A DNA stretch of 64,000 nucleotides, taken from positions 558,001 to 622,000 of the forward strand of contig NZ_CP016448.1 of NCBI RefSeq assembly GCF_001713355.1. Reading direction: 5' to 3'. The stretch is from Methyloversatilis sp. RAC08 (GTDB lineage Bacteria; Pseudomonadota; Gammaproteobacteria; Burkholderiales; Rhodocyclaceae). Below, one piece after another: positions 39,454 through 47,701 of this stretch (its first letter is position 1; the number at the start of each line of letters is the position of its first letter). A program made the position numbers and the translations under genes. The notes under the pieces were generated by a model that ran no database searches, had not been told where the DNA came from, and saw nothing but the letters and a program-made list of their open reading frames with translations.

Positions 39454-40980
39454 GTGGACAAAGAGAAAGAGAGGTCGAGCTCATTCGAGAGAAATAAAAA
39501 ACTCAAACAAATTTCATATATTCAAGCATCAATTATCATATTGACGCTATTCTTGGCCTTTGAAGAATACCGCGAAAAAGAAGATAAATTTCTTTACTTT
39601 ATTTCAGAAACAATAGGGGCGGCACTAGATGAACCAGCCAAATCAAAGTTCAACGTCCTACTTGGAGTCAGTTTTGATCATGGGACGGAGGTTAATCTGA
39701 TTTCAGATACTGTAGAACTAGCACCGATACACAAACCACGAGAATTATCTAAACTCGAAGCAACAGCCCATGCACTTACTTACTGGAGCAGGGATCAACC
39801 TAGCTTGGCTCAAAGATCATGGGCGCGATTCGAATTAGAGTCGTCATCATTGCCAGGGAAGGTTTACGCAACAATTTTTCTTCCGCCACCCATGTACGAT
39901 TCCCCCTTCTTTACTCTAGGACCATCCACTGGCGAAATAGACGATAAATGCTCGGATGAGTTGATACCCATCGCTTTGTCTAAAAGAATAAATATTATAG
40001 AATCTGAAATCATAAAATCCTTCCCCATACGCCCTTCAGTTCTAATAAATCCAATTAATCAACAAAAAAAGCCAGAAATTATTCGCCCAGAAAGAATCCC
40101 CTACTTTCCAATTCGAGCAGGATTTAATGTAACGTGGCAGCCATTTGCAGAACGCACGGCTTTGCTCCCATCACCCACGAAGTATCTTACCAATGATACC
40201 AGTCGTGAAAAATCGAACAAACCTGCCTTCGAAAATCGCAGTGTAAATATTCGCTTCTTCGATTGGACAATAGAATCTCAATATTCTAACTATCAAAATC
40301 TCGACACCAACCTCCCCTGCGAGGAGCAAATCACTCTTAAAGCAACCTCAAGCACGGGCGTTTTTTTGTCAGCTCACTCAGCAAGTGATCTCAGAGCACG
40401 ATCTCACATGAAGTTCTCCGACCCGACCCATTCACAATTAGGACTTCAACTATTGTCAGAAAAAAAGAGCAATATTCGCGCTCCAGTCGCAAACAGCAAC
40501 CTAGGTTATTCAAATTCAATTCTTGCCTTTTCAGTCATCTCGCTAGTACTTGGCTTGAACTTTGGCAGATTGGCTAGATTTAATTTGCTTGCAGGTGTTG
40601 CACCACTATCGAAAATTCACAAAAATACCAGCGGATCAGTCACCAAGCTCGACAGACTCGTAGTATTGTTTCTAGAGAGCAATGCTAGAATGGTGGTCTA
40701 TATAACCGGGGCTTTAGCCACTTTAATTACCCCATTGATTTATATTGTATCAAATTTTTTTTCCACCGTTTATCCGTTGAGTCTTCTTTGCGGTGAAGGA
40801 TTTTGCACGCTTGCAGTTTTGGAAAAACTTGGAGAAGCTTTCTTAAGCCATTCCTTACAAGATTTTTTCGGACTTCTCATTGTCATCATAGGGATGGTCC
40901 TCTCAGTAAATAATATGGCTTTGCTTATGAATCCGTATTTTTCGGAGTTAAAGAAGCAGAAGTCGCAGTGGCAGCTTTGA
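39454..40980 (+). CDS. Unknown membrane protein with a large external domain
   Basis: 508 aa, GTG start after AAAGGA. One hydrophobic segment near residues 22-40 (SYIQASIIILTLFLAF) is followed by a roughly 320-residue soluble domain with several cysteines and prolines. Three to four hydrophobic segments follow at the C-terminus (about 365-385, 415-440, 475-495). No family recognised. The gene is strongly AT-rich with A/T-ending codons unlike the chromosome, so it is a recent arrival. It lies between the DUF262/HEPN pair and the IS cluster; a link to that pair is unproven. Confidence 0.7.
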   Translation: MDKEKERSSSFERNKKLKQISYIQASIIILTLFLAFEEYREKEDKFLYFISETIGAALDEPAKSKFNVLLGVSFDHGTEVNLISDTVELAPIHKPRELSKLEATAHALTYWSRDQPSLAQRSWARFELESSSLPGKVYATIFLPPPMYDSPFFTLGPSTGEIDDKCSDELIPIALSKRINIIESEIIKSFPIRPSVLINPINQQKKPEIIRPERIPYFPIRAGFNVTWQPFAERTALLPSPTKYLTNDTSREKSNKPAFENRSVNIRFFDWTIESQYSNYQNLDTNLPCEEQITLKATSSTGVFLSAHSASDLRARSHMKFSDPTHSQLGLQLLSEKKSNIRAPVANSNLGYSNSILAFSVISLVLGLNFGRLARFNLLAGVAPLSKIHKNTSGSVTKLDRLVVLFLESNARMVVYITGALATLITPLIYIVSNFFSTVYPLSLLCGEGFCTLAVLEKLGEAFLSHSLQDFFGLLIVIIGMVLSVNNMALLMNPYFSELKKQKSQWQL

Positions 40981-41044
40981 AAAAATTAAACAAAGAAACA
41001 GAAAAATAGACGGGAACAATAGAGGACAGACCCGATGCCCTTAG

Positions 41045-42361
41045 CAGGCTGGTGAGAAACCCCGCCCCTTTTTTCCAGGCGCGGGTTTTGCGGCAGACTT
41101 CCCCCTCGAATCGTCCTTCTACTTTTCCAGATTTTCTATGCGCGGCCAAGAGAATCCCCAGACGTCGATGTTCAGCTACGTGAGTCTTGAGCAACGTGTT
41201 CCGAAGGACCATCCGCTGCGCGCCCTGCGTGCGCTGGTCGACGGCATCCTCGCGAACATGAGTGCGTTGTTCGACGAACGCTATTCGCATACCGGCCGCC
41301 CGTCTATCCCGCCCGAGCAGTTGCTGCGCGCTTTGCTCCTGCAGATCCTTTTCACCATTCGCAGCGAGCGCCAGCTCGTCGAACAACTCGACTACAACCT
41401 GCTGTTTCGCTGGTTCGTCGGCCTGGGCATGGACGATGTGGTGTGGGATCGCACGGTGTTCAGCATCAACCGCGACCGGCTGCTCGACGACGACATTGCC
41501 CGCCCGTTCTTCCGCCGCGTGCTGCATCTGGCGCAGTGGCAGGGTTTTGTGTCGGATGAGCACTTCAGCGTCGACGGCACGATGATCGAGGCCTGGGCCA
41601 GCCACAAGAGCTTCGTGCCCAAGGACGGCAGCGGCCCGGACAAACCAGCGGGGCGCAACCCCGAGACGAATTTCAAGGGTGAGAAGCGCAGCAACGCCAC
41701 GCACCACAGCACAACCGACCCGCAGGCGCGGCTGTACAAGAAAGGTGAATTCACCGAGGCGAAGTTGCGCTACATGACGCACGCGCTGTCGGAGAACCGC
41801 AACGGACTCGTCGTCGATGTCGAGAGCACGCAGGCCACCGGTCGCGCGGAGTGGGAAGCGGCGATCCGGATGGTGGATCGCAGCGTGCGCAAACCGGGCG
41901 CCACGGTCGGTGCCGACAAGGGCTACGACACCGCCGAATTCGTCGGCGAACTTGAGCGTCGCGGGATCCGCGCGCATGTGGCTCGAAAGGTCACCGGCAG
42001 CGCGGTCGACGGACGTACCGCGCGCGGCAAGGGTTATGCGATGAGCCTGAGGCGTCGGAAGATGATCGAAGAAGCCTTCGGCTGGATCAAGACGGTGGGC
42101 GGTCTGCGCAAGACGCGGCACAAGGGACTGGAGAAGCTGTCGGGGCAGGCGCTGTTTGCGTTCGCGGCCTACAACCTGACCAGACTGCTGAATCTGATGC
42201 GGCAGGTGGCCGCGTAAGGACAAGTACGTCCGCCGCTTGGCGAGCGGCGGAATGCAGGGGTGAAAGAACCCTGAATCAAGAGCCACGGCGCACTTCCGGT
42301 GCCGGAAAAAATGAACGGAAGGCCGTGATCCGGAAGGATTCAAGGGTTTCTCACCAGCCTG
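41045..42361. mobile_element. IS5-like insertion sequence
   Basis: Perfect 18-bp terminal inverted repeats CAGGCTGGTGAGAAACCC at 41045-41062 and its complement at 42344-42361. Total length is about 1317 bp with one transposase gene. The flanks read TTAG on the left and TTAA on the right, an imperfect 4-bp or exact 3-bp (TTA) duplication. It is intact by eye and sits in the left repeat of an older small element. Confidence 0.92.
41138..42217 (+). CDS. IS5-family transposase
   Basis: 359 aa DDE transposase. Catalytic candidates are Asp in HFSVDGTMIEAWASH, Asp in VGADKGYDTAEF, and Glu in RRKMIEEAFGWIK, the usual IS5 spacing with a Y-x-x-K-like WIK end. The N-terminal domain has LEQRVPKDHPLRALRALVD. 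It is high-GC unlike the AT-rich DNA around it. Full length inside intact inverted repeats, so possibly still active. Confidence 0.93.
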   Translation: MRGQENPQTSMFSYVSLEQRVPKDHPLRALRALVDGILANMSALFDERYSHTGRPSIPPEQLLRALLLQILFTIRSERQLVEQLDYNLLFRWFVGLGMDDVVWDRTVFSINRDRLLDDDIARPFFRRVLHLAQWQGFVSDEHFSVDGTMIEAWASHKSFVPKDGSGPDKPAGRNPETNFKGEKRSNATHHSTTDPQARLYKKGEFTEAKLRYMTHALSENRNGLVVDVESTQATGRAEWEAAIRMVDRSVRKPGATVGADKGYDTAEFVGELERRGIRAHVARKVTGSAVDGRTARGKGYAMSLRRRKMIEEAFGWIKTVGGLRKTRHKGLEKLSGQALFAFAAYNLTRLLNLMRQVAA

Positions 42362-42483
42362 TTAAGTTAGCGATTTCAGACGTTCTGTTAGGTACTGAAA
42401 GGAAATGACAACCGACGGTCCCTGTACGCAGACCACGACCCTCTTGGGCTTAACTTAACGGCATAGGGTCTGTCCCCTTTTGA

Positions 42484-42882
42484 CGCTATCACCGTCGCTG
42501 GCGCATCGAGGAGTGCTTCAAGGTGCTCAGGTTTCGTCTTGCGGTCGAGCACTTCTCGGGAGAACTACGCGATGCCATCCGTCAGGACTTCAGCGCTAAG
42601 GTCTGGTTGAGCAATCTGGTTGCAAGCTTCGCCTATCTGGCTCGTTCGTGCCAACCCGAGCCAGCACGCGAGCGCTTCACCCCGAACCTGAGCTACGCCA
42701 TGACCACCGTTGGTGCCGCATTGCCGCGCCTGCTGCGATGCCTCGCCAGACCTGGCGCCACCTTGCGCCAATTGCTCAAGCTCATTTCCAGTGCGCTTGA
42801 AGCGCCGCGGCCGGATCGATCCTTTCCAAGGAACAGGCAACCCGTCAAACCCGCTCGCCTTCGTGCGTACAAACCAGTTTGA
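42484..42882 (+). pseudogene. C-terminal remnant of an IS4-type transposase
   Basis: About 132 codons in one frame beginning RYHRRWRIEECFKVLRFRLA, which matches the Y-(2)-R-(3)-E-(6)-K region of IS4 transposases (YHRRWRIEECFK). It continues with VEHFSGELRDAIRQDFSAKVWLSNL to a natural stop. The catalytic N-terminal two thirds are missing, and the truncation point lies at the right end of the MITE at 42477. Confidence 0.75.
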
Positions 42883-43270
42883 AACGATGCTATTGACTTA
42901 AATTAACAGTTGGGCGTTTCCCCGGTTGGTGCAGATAACGTCTGGCGCCATATCTTTATGCTAGTGTTTCGGCATGTCGATGACGGCTGGCTACTGCAGG
43001 CGCCGTCCGCTTGTTTCTGATTGAATCAACTCTGCATGAGACTACCCACTCGTAATGGAAATATGGCTTCGCGGGCGGTGCACATTGCGTCCAGCGCTGC
43101 ACGCCGCCTGGTTGAGCAGCTCCCGCTGCCCTCACGGCGAGAGCTTGAGTTGATTCATCAAGGTACTGCGCCGTTCGTGTCGAAAAACCCCGTTTGAATC
43201 TGCCGCATTTCATGTGTGTCACCGTCCCTTGCCTGTCACTACCAAACTTCCAGAAAAGGCATCGCCAGTT
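42883..43270. other. Intergenic region between the IS cluster and a PEP-CTERM gene
   Basis: 388 bp. A short reverse-strand frame here has no family resemblance or clear ribosome site and is not called. No repeat or RNA gene was recognised. It marks the right-hand edge of the acquired island, where GC content rises again. Confidence 0.4.
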
Positions 43271-43966
43271 ATGAAGAAAATCACCGTCCTGACGCAGGCT
43301 CTCGCCGCAGGTCTGATATTTGCCGGCCAGGCAAATGCAGCGGTATACGAATACGTATTTCAGGATAACGTTGTCGTATTTCCGTTCTCATCGACGGATA
43401 TGAGTCAGAACATTACGGAGCGGTTGAGTGCGCCCTTCCTGAATATGACGGTTACGGACACCACCAACGGCATTGATGTGAGCATCAGGATCAACGAATC
43501 CTTCTCAGGATGGCTGGATTCCATGTTTCTCGACCATATGCCAGGGCTGGGCTTCGGCACTGCCGTGCATTATCGGCCGGCCTCTTCGTCCTCCGTTCCA
43601 CCGAGTGAGCCGTACTTCTATTCCGTCCCGGATGGCATCGATTCGCTCGGTACGGCCTATGACATTTCCGCCTGGACGCCAATCTCGACCATCCTTGGGT
43701 TCTCCTACGGCAACGCGTTTGGAGACAGTTTGACCGTCCATTTCCGCAATCTGCCTGAAGAGATATCAGCCGCGAATTTCACGCCGAAATATCTGCAAGT
43801 CAGGGAGACGTCATGGGGAAAGGCCAGCAATGGACAAGCCTTTGTGCTGGCAAGTCCGATCGCAGCCGTTCCTGAGCCGACCTCCGCCGCGTTATTGTGT
43901 GCCGGCATCGCTTTGATTGGCTGGTCTGCCAGGACAAGATTTTCCCGTACCGACAGGCAGCGCTGA
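43271..43966 (+). CDS. PEP-CTERM sorting-domain protein
   Basis: 231 aa from the ATG at 43271. The signal peptide MKKITVLTQALAAGLIFAG ends near NANA/AV (about 23). The body is beta-rich (VYEYVFQDNVVVFPFSSTDM...), and the tail is VPEPTSAALLCAGIALIGWS followed by ARTRFSR. It has no recognised domain. One of six PEP-CTERM proteins in the window. It lies alone next to the mobile island; codon use is intermediate. Confidence 0.82.
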   Translation: MKKITVLTQALAAGLIFAGQANAAVYEYVFQDNVVVFPFSSTDMSQNITERLSAPFLNMTVTDTTNGIDVSIRINESFSGWLDSMFLDHMPGLGFGTAVHYRPASSSSVPPSEPYFYSVPDGIDSLGTAYDISAWTPISTILGFSYGNAFGDSLTVHFRNLPEEISAANFTPKYLQVRETSWGKASNGQAFVLASPIAAVPEPTSAALLCAGIALIGWSARTRFSRTDRQR

Positions 43967-44424
43967 GATCCGCCGCGTGACAGCGGGTGGCAGACCGTTT
44001 TTCGATCTTGAACGTTGACGATTGAAAAATTCGGACTGTCGCCTGCAGTCTGGGCAACCTCAGTGGCAACTTCACGTTCGGGCCACCTTTTCCCTGCGCG
44101 CCGCTCGCCGGGATGGCTGGCCAGGCAGCATCAGCCTTGGATTCCACGCCCACGGAGACGTGCGTGGCTCGCATCCCGGAAGGCTTGCTGTACTGGCTCT
44201 GGTGCTGATCGACGAACTGCCCGAAGTGCGCTTTCCGCCGTCGCCCCGACCTGCGGATCCTTACCGAACACGGAGAGGGCGCGCCCTCTGCGCACGTTCG
44301 ATTCAGTGGGTTGGCACTCACTCGCTGAAAGCAATATTCTTAGCTGCACGTGCTAATCTCCGCGCCCTGTTCCGATCGACCCATACAGCATCTTATGGTT
44401 TTTCCCCGTCACACCGGATACGGC
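43967..44424. other. Region without a confident gene
   Basis: 458 bp between a PEP-CTERM gene and a lipoprotein gene. Several frames are open here on both strands but none has a recognisable domain, signal peptide or good ribosome site. Probably a decayed gene or a long leader. Confidence 0.4.
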
Positions 44425-44808
44425 ATGCGCATGCACGGCTGCCTGGCCATTTCGCTGCTCACGCTTGCTGCGTGCGCATCTGAAGTACCTCGTCATCCCG
44501 CCCGTTTCGAACCTGCGATTGAGGTTGTGTCGATGCGCAGCGTCGATCGCGAAATCGAAGTTCGCCTGAGTACCGGCTACACGCGCGTACTTGCATCAGG
44601 TTCGCGCTGGCGACAGGTCGGCGCAATTTCCGAGGGGGGCGTATATGCGTCGAACGGAAGCACATTTTCCGTCGAAGGTGCGCATGTCCACGAAGCCTAT
44701 CTCGTCGTGAAATCCGGACGACTCGTCGGATTCTATCTTCCTGTGGAGCGCGCATTTTCGCCCCTGTCTCCCGATCAAAACCCAACGCTCTGGAAGGAGT
44801 ACGAGTAA
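44425..44808 (+). CDS. Hypothetical lipoprotein
   Basis: 127 aa from the ATG at 44425: MRMHGCLAISLLTLAACASE has a lipobox (LAAC) with cleavage before Cys, so a lipid-anchored protein. The body (IEVVSMRSVDREIEVRLSTGYTRVLASGSRW) has no recognised domain. The stop overlaps the start of the next lipoprotein gene (TAATG), so the two are an operon. An ATG 30 nt upstream is an alternative start with no better ribosome site. Confidence 0.65.
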   Translation: MRMHGCLAISLLTLAACASEVPRHPARFEPAIEVVSMRSVDREIEVRLSTGYTRVLASGSRWRQVGAISEGGVYASNGSTFSVEGAHVHEAYLVVKSGRLVGFYLPVERAFSPLSPDQNPTLWKEYE

Positions 44809-45248
44809 TGCGCAGTACGTTTCAAATGATTGTCGTTGCCACCGCAGTGCTGGCCGGTTGCGCGTCCGGTCCGCGTTATGCGGAGGTCAGGCCCTCGATG
44901 CCAACACTGGCAGATGGCCAGGGGCGCATCCTGTTCTATCGGACAGGCAATGTTTTCGGCTCCGGCATACAGCCTGATGTGAAACTCAACGGAAAGGTTG
45001 TCGGCAGCGCTCAGCCGGGCGGATTCTTTTACATGGACGTGCCGGCCGACAATTACGAGGTCGTGCTGTCGACCGAAGTCGACAAAAAGCTCACTTTTGC
45101 GCTTGGCGCGAACGAAGAGAAGTGCGTGCGGCTTTCGGTTGGACTTGGCGTAGTGGTGTATCGCGTCTATCCCGAGATGGCGACACCTGAAACGTGCGAG
45201 AAGGAAATCCCCGAAACCAGTTTCATCGGACAGGCGAAGGGGAAGTAA
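44808..45248 (+). CDS. DUF2846-type lipoprotein
   Basis: 146 aa. The signal MRSTFQMIVVATAVLAGCAS has a lipobox LAGC. The body contains GRILFYRTGNVFGSGIQPDVKLNGKVVGSAQPGGFFYMDVPADNYEV, resembling DUF2846 proteins, which have a PEGA-like carbohydrate- or envelope-related fold. Starts on the last base of the upstream lipoprotein's stop codon. Cell-envelope location; role unknown. Confidence 0.78.
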   Translation: MRSTFQMIVVATAVLAGCASGPRYAEVRPSMPTLADGQGRILFYRTGNVFGSGIQPDVKLNGKVVGSAQPGGFFYMDVPADNYEVVLSTEVDKKLTFALGANEEKCVRLSVGLGVVVYRVYPEMATPETCEKEIPETSFIGQAKGK

Positions 45249-45567
45249 GCCCTCGCGAGCTGGACGGACATGCGCCGCCATCTGATGGCGCACGTTGCAG
45301 GTTCGTCCATCGCCCGCACCTCAACGACCGACGAGGCCATCGCCGGCCCGACTCGCTAAGTCAGCGGGATCGACACGGTTTTCATGCTGGCCATCAGAAG
45401 CCAGCGCAAGGCGGGCGTCCGGTCGCGACGGGCCAATGGGAAGCGTCGCAACATGACGTCCTCGACGCCCGCAAGCGATCCGGCGCCGCGGCCACTGTCA
45501 GCACCACAGTCAACACTGCCGGCAGCCCTGCTTCATGCGCACCCCATCCGCAGCAAAGTGGCAGCGC
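45249..45567. other. Region without a confident gene
   Basis: 319 bp between convergent genes. No domain, tRNA, terminator or repeat was recognised; frames that cross it continue antisense through the glycine-rich protein gene. Confidence 0.4.
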
Positions 45568-46239
45568 TCAGTCGCCGCCGCAACCGCCTCCGTCACCGCC
45601 CCCGTCCGACCCACCGTCGCCGAAGCCGTCGGTGCTGCCGTCGACGCCGTCGCTGCAGAAATCGCTGCCGCAGTAGGGCGTGCTGCCGCTGTTGTCCGCG
45701 CCCGCCCGGCGCACGACGCCGCAGTCCGGCACGTAACTGAAGCCGCCGGCGATATTCAGCTTGGCGTCCAGCGCGAACAGCAGCGGCAGACGGCTCGGTG
45801 CGCGCGGGTCGATGTTCTCCTCGCGGCAGGCGAACCACCAGCAGCGGCGCAGGCCCGCGTTCTTCAGCCGGTCGTCGGTCAGCACCACCGCTGGCGTGTG
45901 GTGCAGGAAGCGGCCGAAGCCCTGGCGGCAGAAGCTGTCGTAATTCTTCGTGCACAGAATGAATTCGTGCCACAGGTCATCCACCACCTGACTGGGCATG
46001 GCCACGAATTTGCGGCCGCTCTTCAGGTGCGCGAGGAAGAACTGCCGCAGCCCGTTCGCCACCAGCTGACAGTCCTTCAGCGACAGTTGCGGGTGACGCG
46101 CACGCAGCTTTTCGAACAGTCCCTTGGGCAGTTCGGCATGGCGGATATGCGCTTCGCGGCGCAGCGCGACATAGCGGAAGCGGAACACCAGCGCCACGCC
46201 CAGGAGGGCGACGGCTAGGACGATCAGCAATGGATGCAT
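45568..46239 (-). CDS. Membrane-anchored protein with Gly/Asp/Ser-rich tail
   Basis: 223 aa. One N-terminal membrane segment (3-20) is followed by a cytoplasmic-type domain with ARHPQLSLKDCQLVANGLRQFFLAH, VVDDLWHEFILCTKNYDSFCRQGFGRFLHHTP, recalling glycine-rich-domain proteins related to DUF1399. The last 35 residues are low-complexity (DGGSDGGGDGGGCGGD) and end in cysteine-glycine, as in that family. Function unknown. Its start lies 24 nt past the stop of the next reverse-strand gene, so the two may be co-transcribed. Confidence 0.7.
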   Translation of the reverse strand: MHPLLIVLAVALLGVALVFRFRYVALRREAHIRHAELPKGLFEKLRARHPQLSLKDCQLVANGLRQFFLAHLKSGRKFVAMPSQVVDDLWHEFILCTKNYDSFCRQGFGRFLHHTPAVVLTDDRLKNAGLRRCWWFACREENIDPRAPSRLPLLFALDAKLNIAGGFSYVPDCGVVRRAGADNSGSTPYCGSDFCSDGVDGSTDGFGDGGSDGGGDGGGCGGD

Positions 46240-46263
46240 GGGCGGGTGTTCGAGCTCTACGCT

Positions 46264-47049
46264 TCACCCTGCCTTCGGCACGACTGCGCTTCCCTGCAGC
46301 AGGTGTTCGCTGCCCGGGGGAAGGTGGAAGCTGCTCTTGAAATTCGCGTTCCACAAGGTATTCAGGGTGGCGCTCTGGTTCTCATCCAGCTCCCCGAACA
46401 CCTCGGAATCGACCAGCCGTTCCGCCGAGATGATGGTCGGCGACACGATCTGCGCACCCGAGAGCACCTCGAAAAATGCCAGGCCCGCGTAGATGCCGCT
46501 CTGGCCGCAGTGCGGGACCACCTGGATCACCGCCGGCTCGTTGCTGGTGTCGACGTTGCGACCGATCAACAGCAGCCGCGACTGGACCGGAAATCCGTAG
46601 TACTTGTATTTCATCGTCCGGCCGGCGCTGGTCCTGTACTGAAAGGCTGCGTGCAGGTAACCCGGCAACTCCAGGTTTCCGAAATCGAAATCCCGATACA
46701 CCCAGATCGACTTGCCATCCCGCACGGTCAGCAGATAGCCATAGAACTTCTTCCGCAGCGGCATCAGCTCCTCTTCCTTGGAACGCCAGGGCACGACCAG
46801 AAGCTCGTTGATCATGCGCAGCACCCCCTCGAAGGGCGCCGGCGAAAAAACCTGGGTGATGACGGACGTGAGCCCGAACGCCAGCGTCACACTGCCGACC
46901 GACGTGAGTACTTTCTGGACGAACGAATCGGGTACGAAGTGCGCCAGCAGCAGAATGAGGAACCCGACGATGAAAAGAAGGGAAAGGCTGAACAGCTTCT
47001 GACGCTTGTCGCGCAAAGCCACCACTTCGGTCGACGCACTTTTGCTCAT
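46264..47049 (-). CDS. Unknown two-transmembrane protein
   Basis: 261 aa from the ATG at 47049 with a GAGG ribosome site. Two adjacent hydrophobic segments (about 19-40 and 46-66) are followed by a soluble domain of about 190 residues containing FYGYLLTVRDGKSIWVYRDFDFG and YKYYGFPVQSRLLLIGRN. No catalytic motif was seen. The architecture (two membrane helices plus a beta-rich domain) resembles some membrane effectors of bacterial defence systems, but no sensor or nucleotidyltransferase gene is adjacent. Function unknown. Confidence 0.65.
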   Translation of the reverse strand: MSKSASTEVVALRDKRQKLFSLSLLFIVGFLILLLAHFVPDSFVQKVLTSVGSVTLAFGLTSVITQVFSPAPFEGVLRMINELLVVPWRSKEEELMPLRKKFYGYLLTVRDGKSIWVYRDFDFGNLELPGYLHAAFQYRTSAGRTMKYKYYGFPVQSRLLLIGRNVDTSNEPAVIQVVPHCGQSGIYAGLAFFEVLSGAQIVSPTIISAERLVDSEVFGELDENQSATLNTLWNANFKSSFHLPPGSEHLLQGSAVVPKAG

Positions 47050-47250
47050 GAAAACCTCGGGAAATTGCGCCTTCGAGTTGCCAAGGCGGGACTTCGGTTC
47101 ATCGTTCTTTTCTAGCGCGCAATGCTGACGTGCGCGGCCGCCGCGTGGAATGGTAACGGCGGCAGACCCCGGGGTTCAAACGATTTGCAGGCATGTTTGC
47201 GCATTCGGTCTGCAAGCGCTGCGGGAGCTGTACCTGTGGGAGCAGAGACC

Positions 47251-47334
47251 TGTGGGAGCGGCGGCCTCGCCGCGATATGCACTCTGCAATGCGACCATCG
47301 CGGCACTGATCGCGGCGAGGCCGCCGCTCCCACA
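47251..47334. repeat. REPIN (REP subfamily 2)
   Basis: Two inverted arms, left TGTGGGAGCGGCGGCCTCGC and right GCGAGGCCGCCGCTCCCACA, about 84 bp. The 26-bp arms are identical to those of the repeat at 51555-51626. A partial unit TGTGGGAGCAGAGACC precedes it at 47235. It lies inside a reading frame that ends in an Excalibur domain. Confidence 0.85.
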
Positions 47335-47394
47335 GGCGGCTCCCACGAAAACCAGCGCGAAGCGCCGCCCTGGCGGCACGGCTTCGGTTCAGAC

Positions 47395-47547
47395 ACATCG
47401 TTGAAGCGTCGCTGCGACGGCCGCCAGCACTGCAGTCAGATGACGTCGTGCGACGAGGCGACCTTCTTCATCAAGAACTGTCCGGACACGAAGACAGACG
47501 GTGACCGCGACGGCGTGCCGTGCCAGGAGCAGTGGTGCAGCTTCTGA
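47395..47547 (+). pseudogene. Truncated Excalibur-domain protein
   Basis: The C-terminal about 50 residues, from SLKRRCDGRQHCSQMTSCDE to the stop, form an Excalibur calcium-binding-like domain: CSQMTSC followed by NCPDTKTDGDRDGVPCQ with the DxDxDG-like aspartate motif and paired cysteines. Upstream in the same frame the sequence passes through the REPIN at 47251, and no signal peptide or cold-shock domain is found, so the normal N-terminus is gone. The frame is open from an ATG at 47122, but that part encodes repeat. Confidence 0.6.
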
Positions 47548-47701
47548 ACTGAAGTTTCTCTCGCCGGCGCCATCGTCCGTTCGACTGAGCGAAATCTCGC
47601 ACGGCCGCCCAATGCGCCCGGCTTGCCCACCGCGTGGCAACCGATGATCATGGAACACGGCAGAGGTCACCCTGATTTCTTCCGCCACCGGGATCCCACT
47701 G

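Larger units (their letters stand above)
41022..42477. mobile_element. Small MITE-like element interrupted by an IS5-like element
   Basis: Imperfect terminal repeats face each other: GAGGACAGACCCGATGCC (from 41022), continuing as TTAAGTTAG after the IS, and the inverted copy ending CATAGGGTCTGTCCCC at 42477. With the 1.3-kb IS removed about 135 bp remain, too short to encode a transposase. The matching repeats span about 28 positions with about four mismatches. Confidence 0.6.

Noticed and set aside
43214-43270. Upstream extension of the PEP-CTERM gene at 43271
   Set aside because: It would place 19 residues before a good signal peptide; the ATG at 43271 is preferred.
44015-44483. Two overlapping open frames upstream of the lipoprotein gene
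   Set aside because: No domain, no conserved composition and poor ribosome sites.
46264-47049. Assignment as a CBASS Cap15 effector
   Set aside because: Only the two-helix-plus-domain layout matches; there is no cyclase or other CBASS gene nearby.
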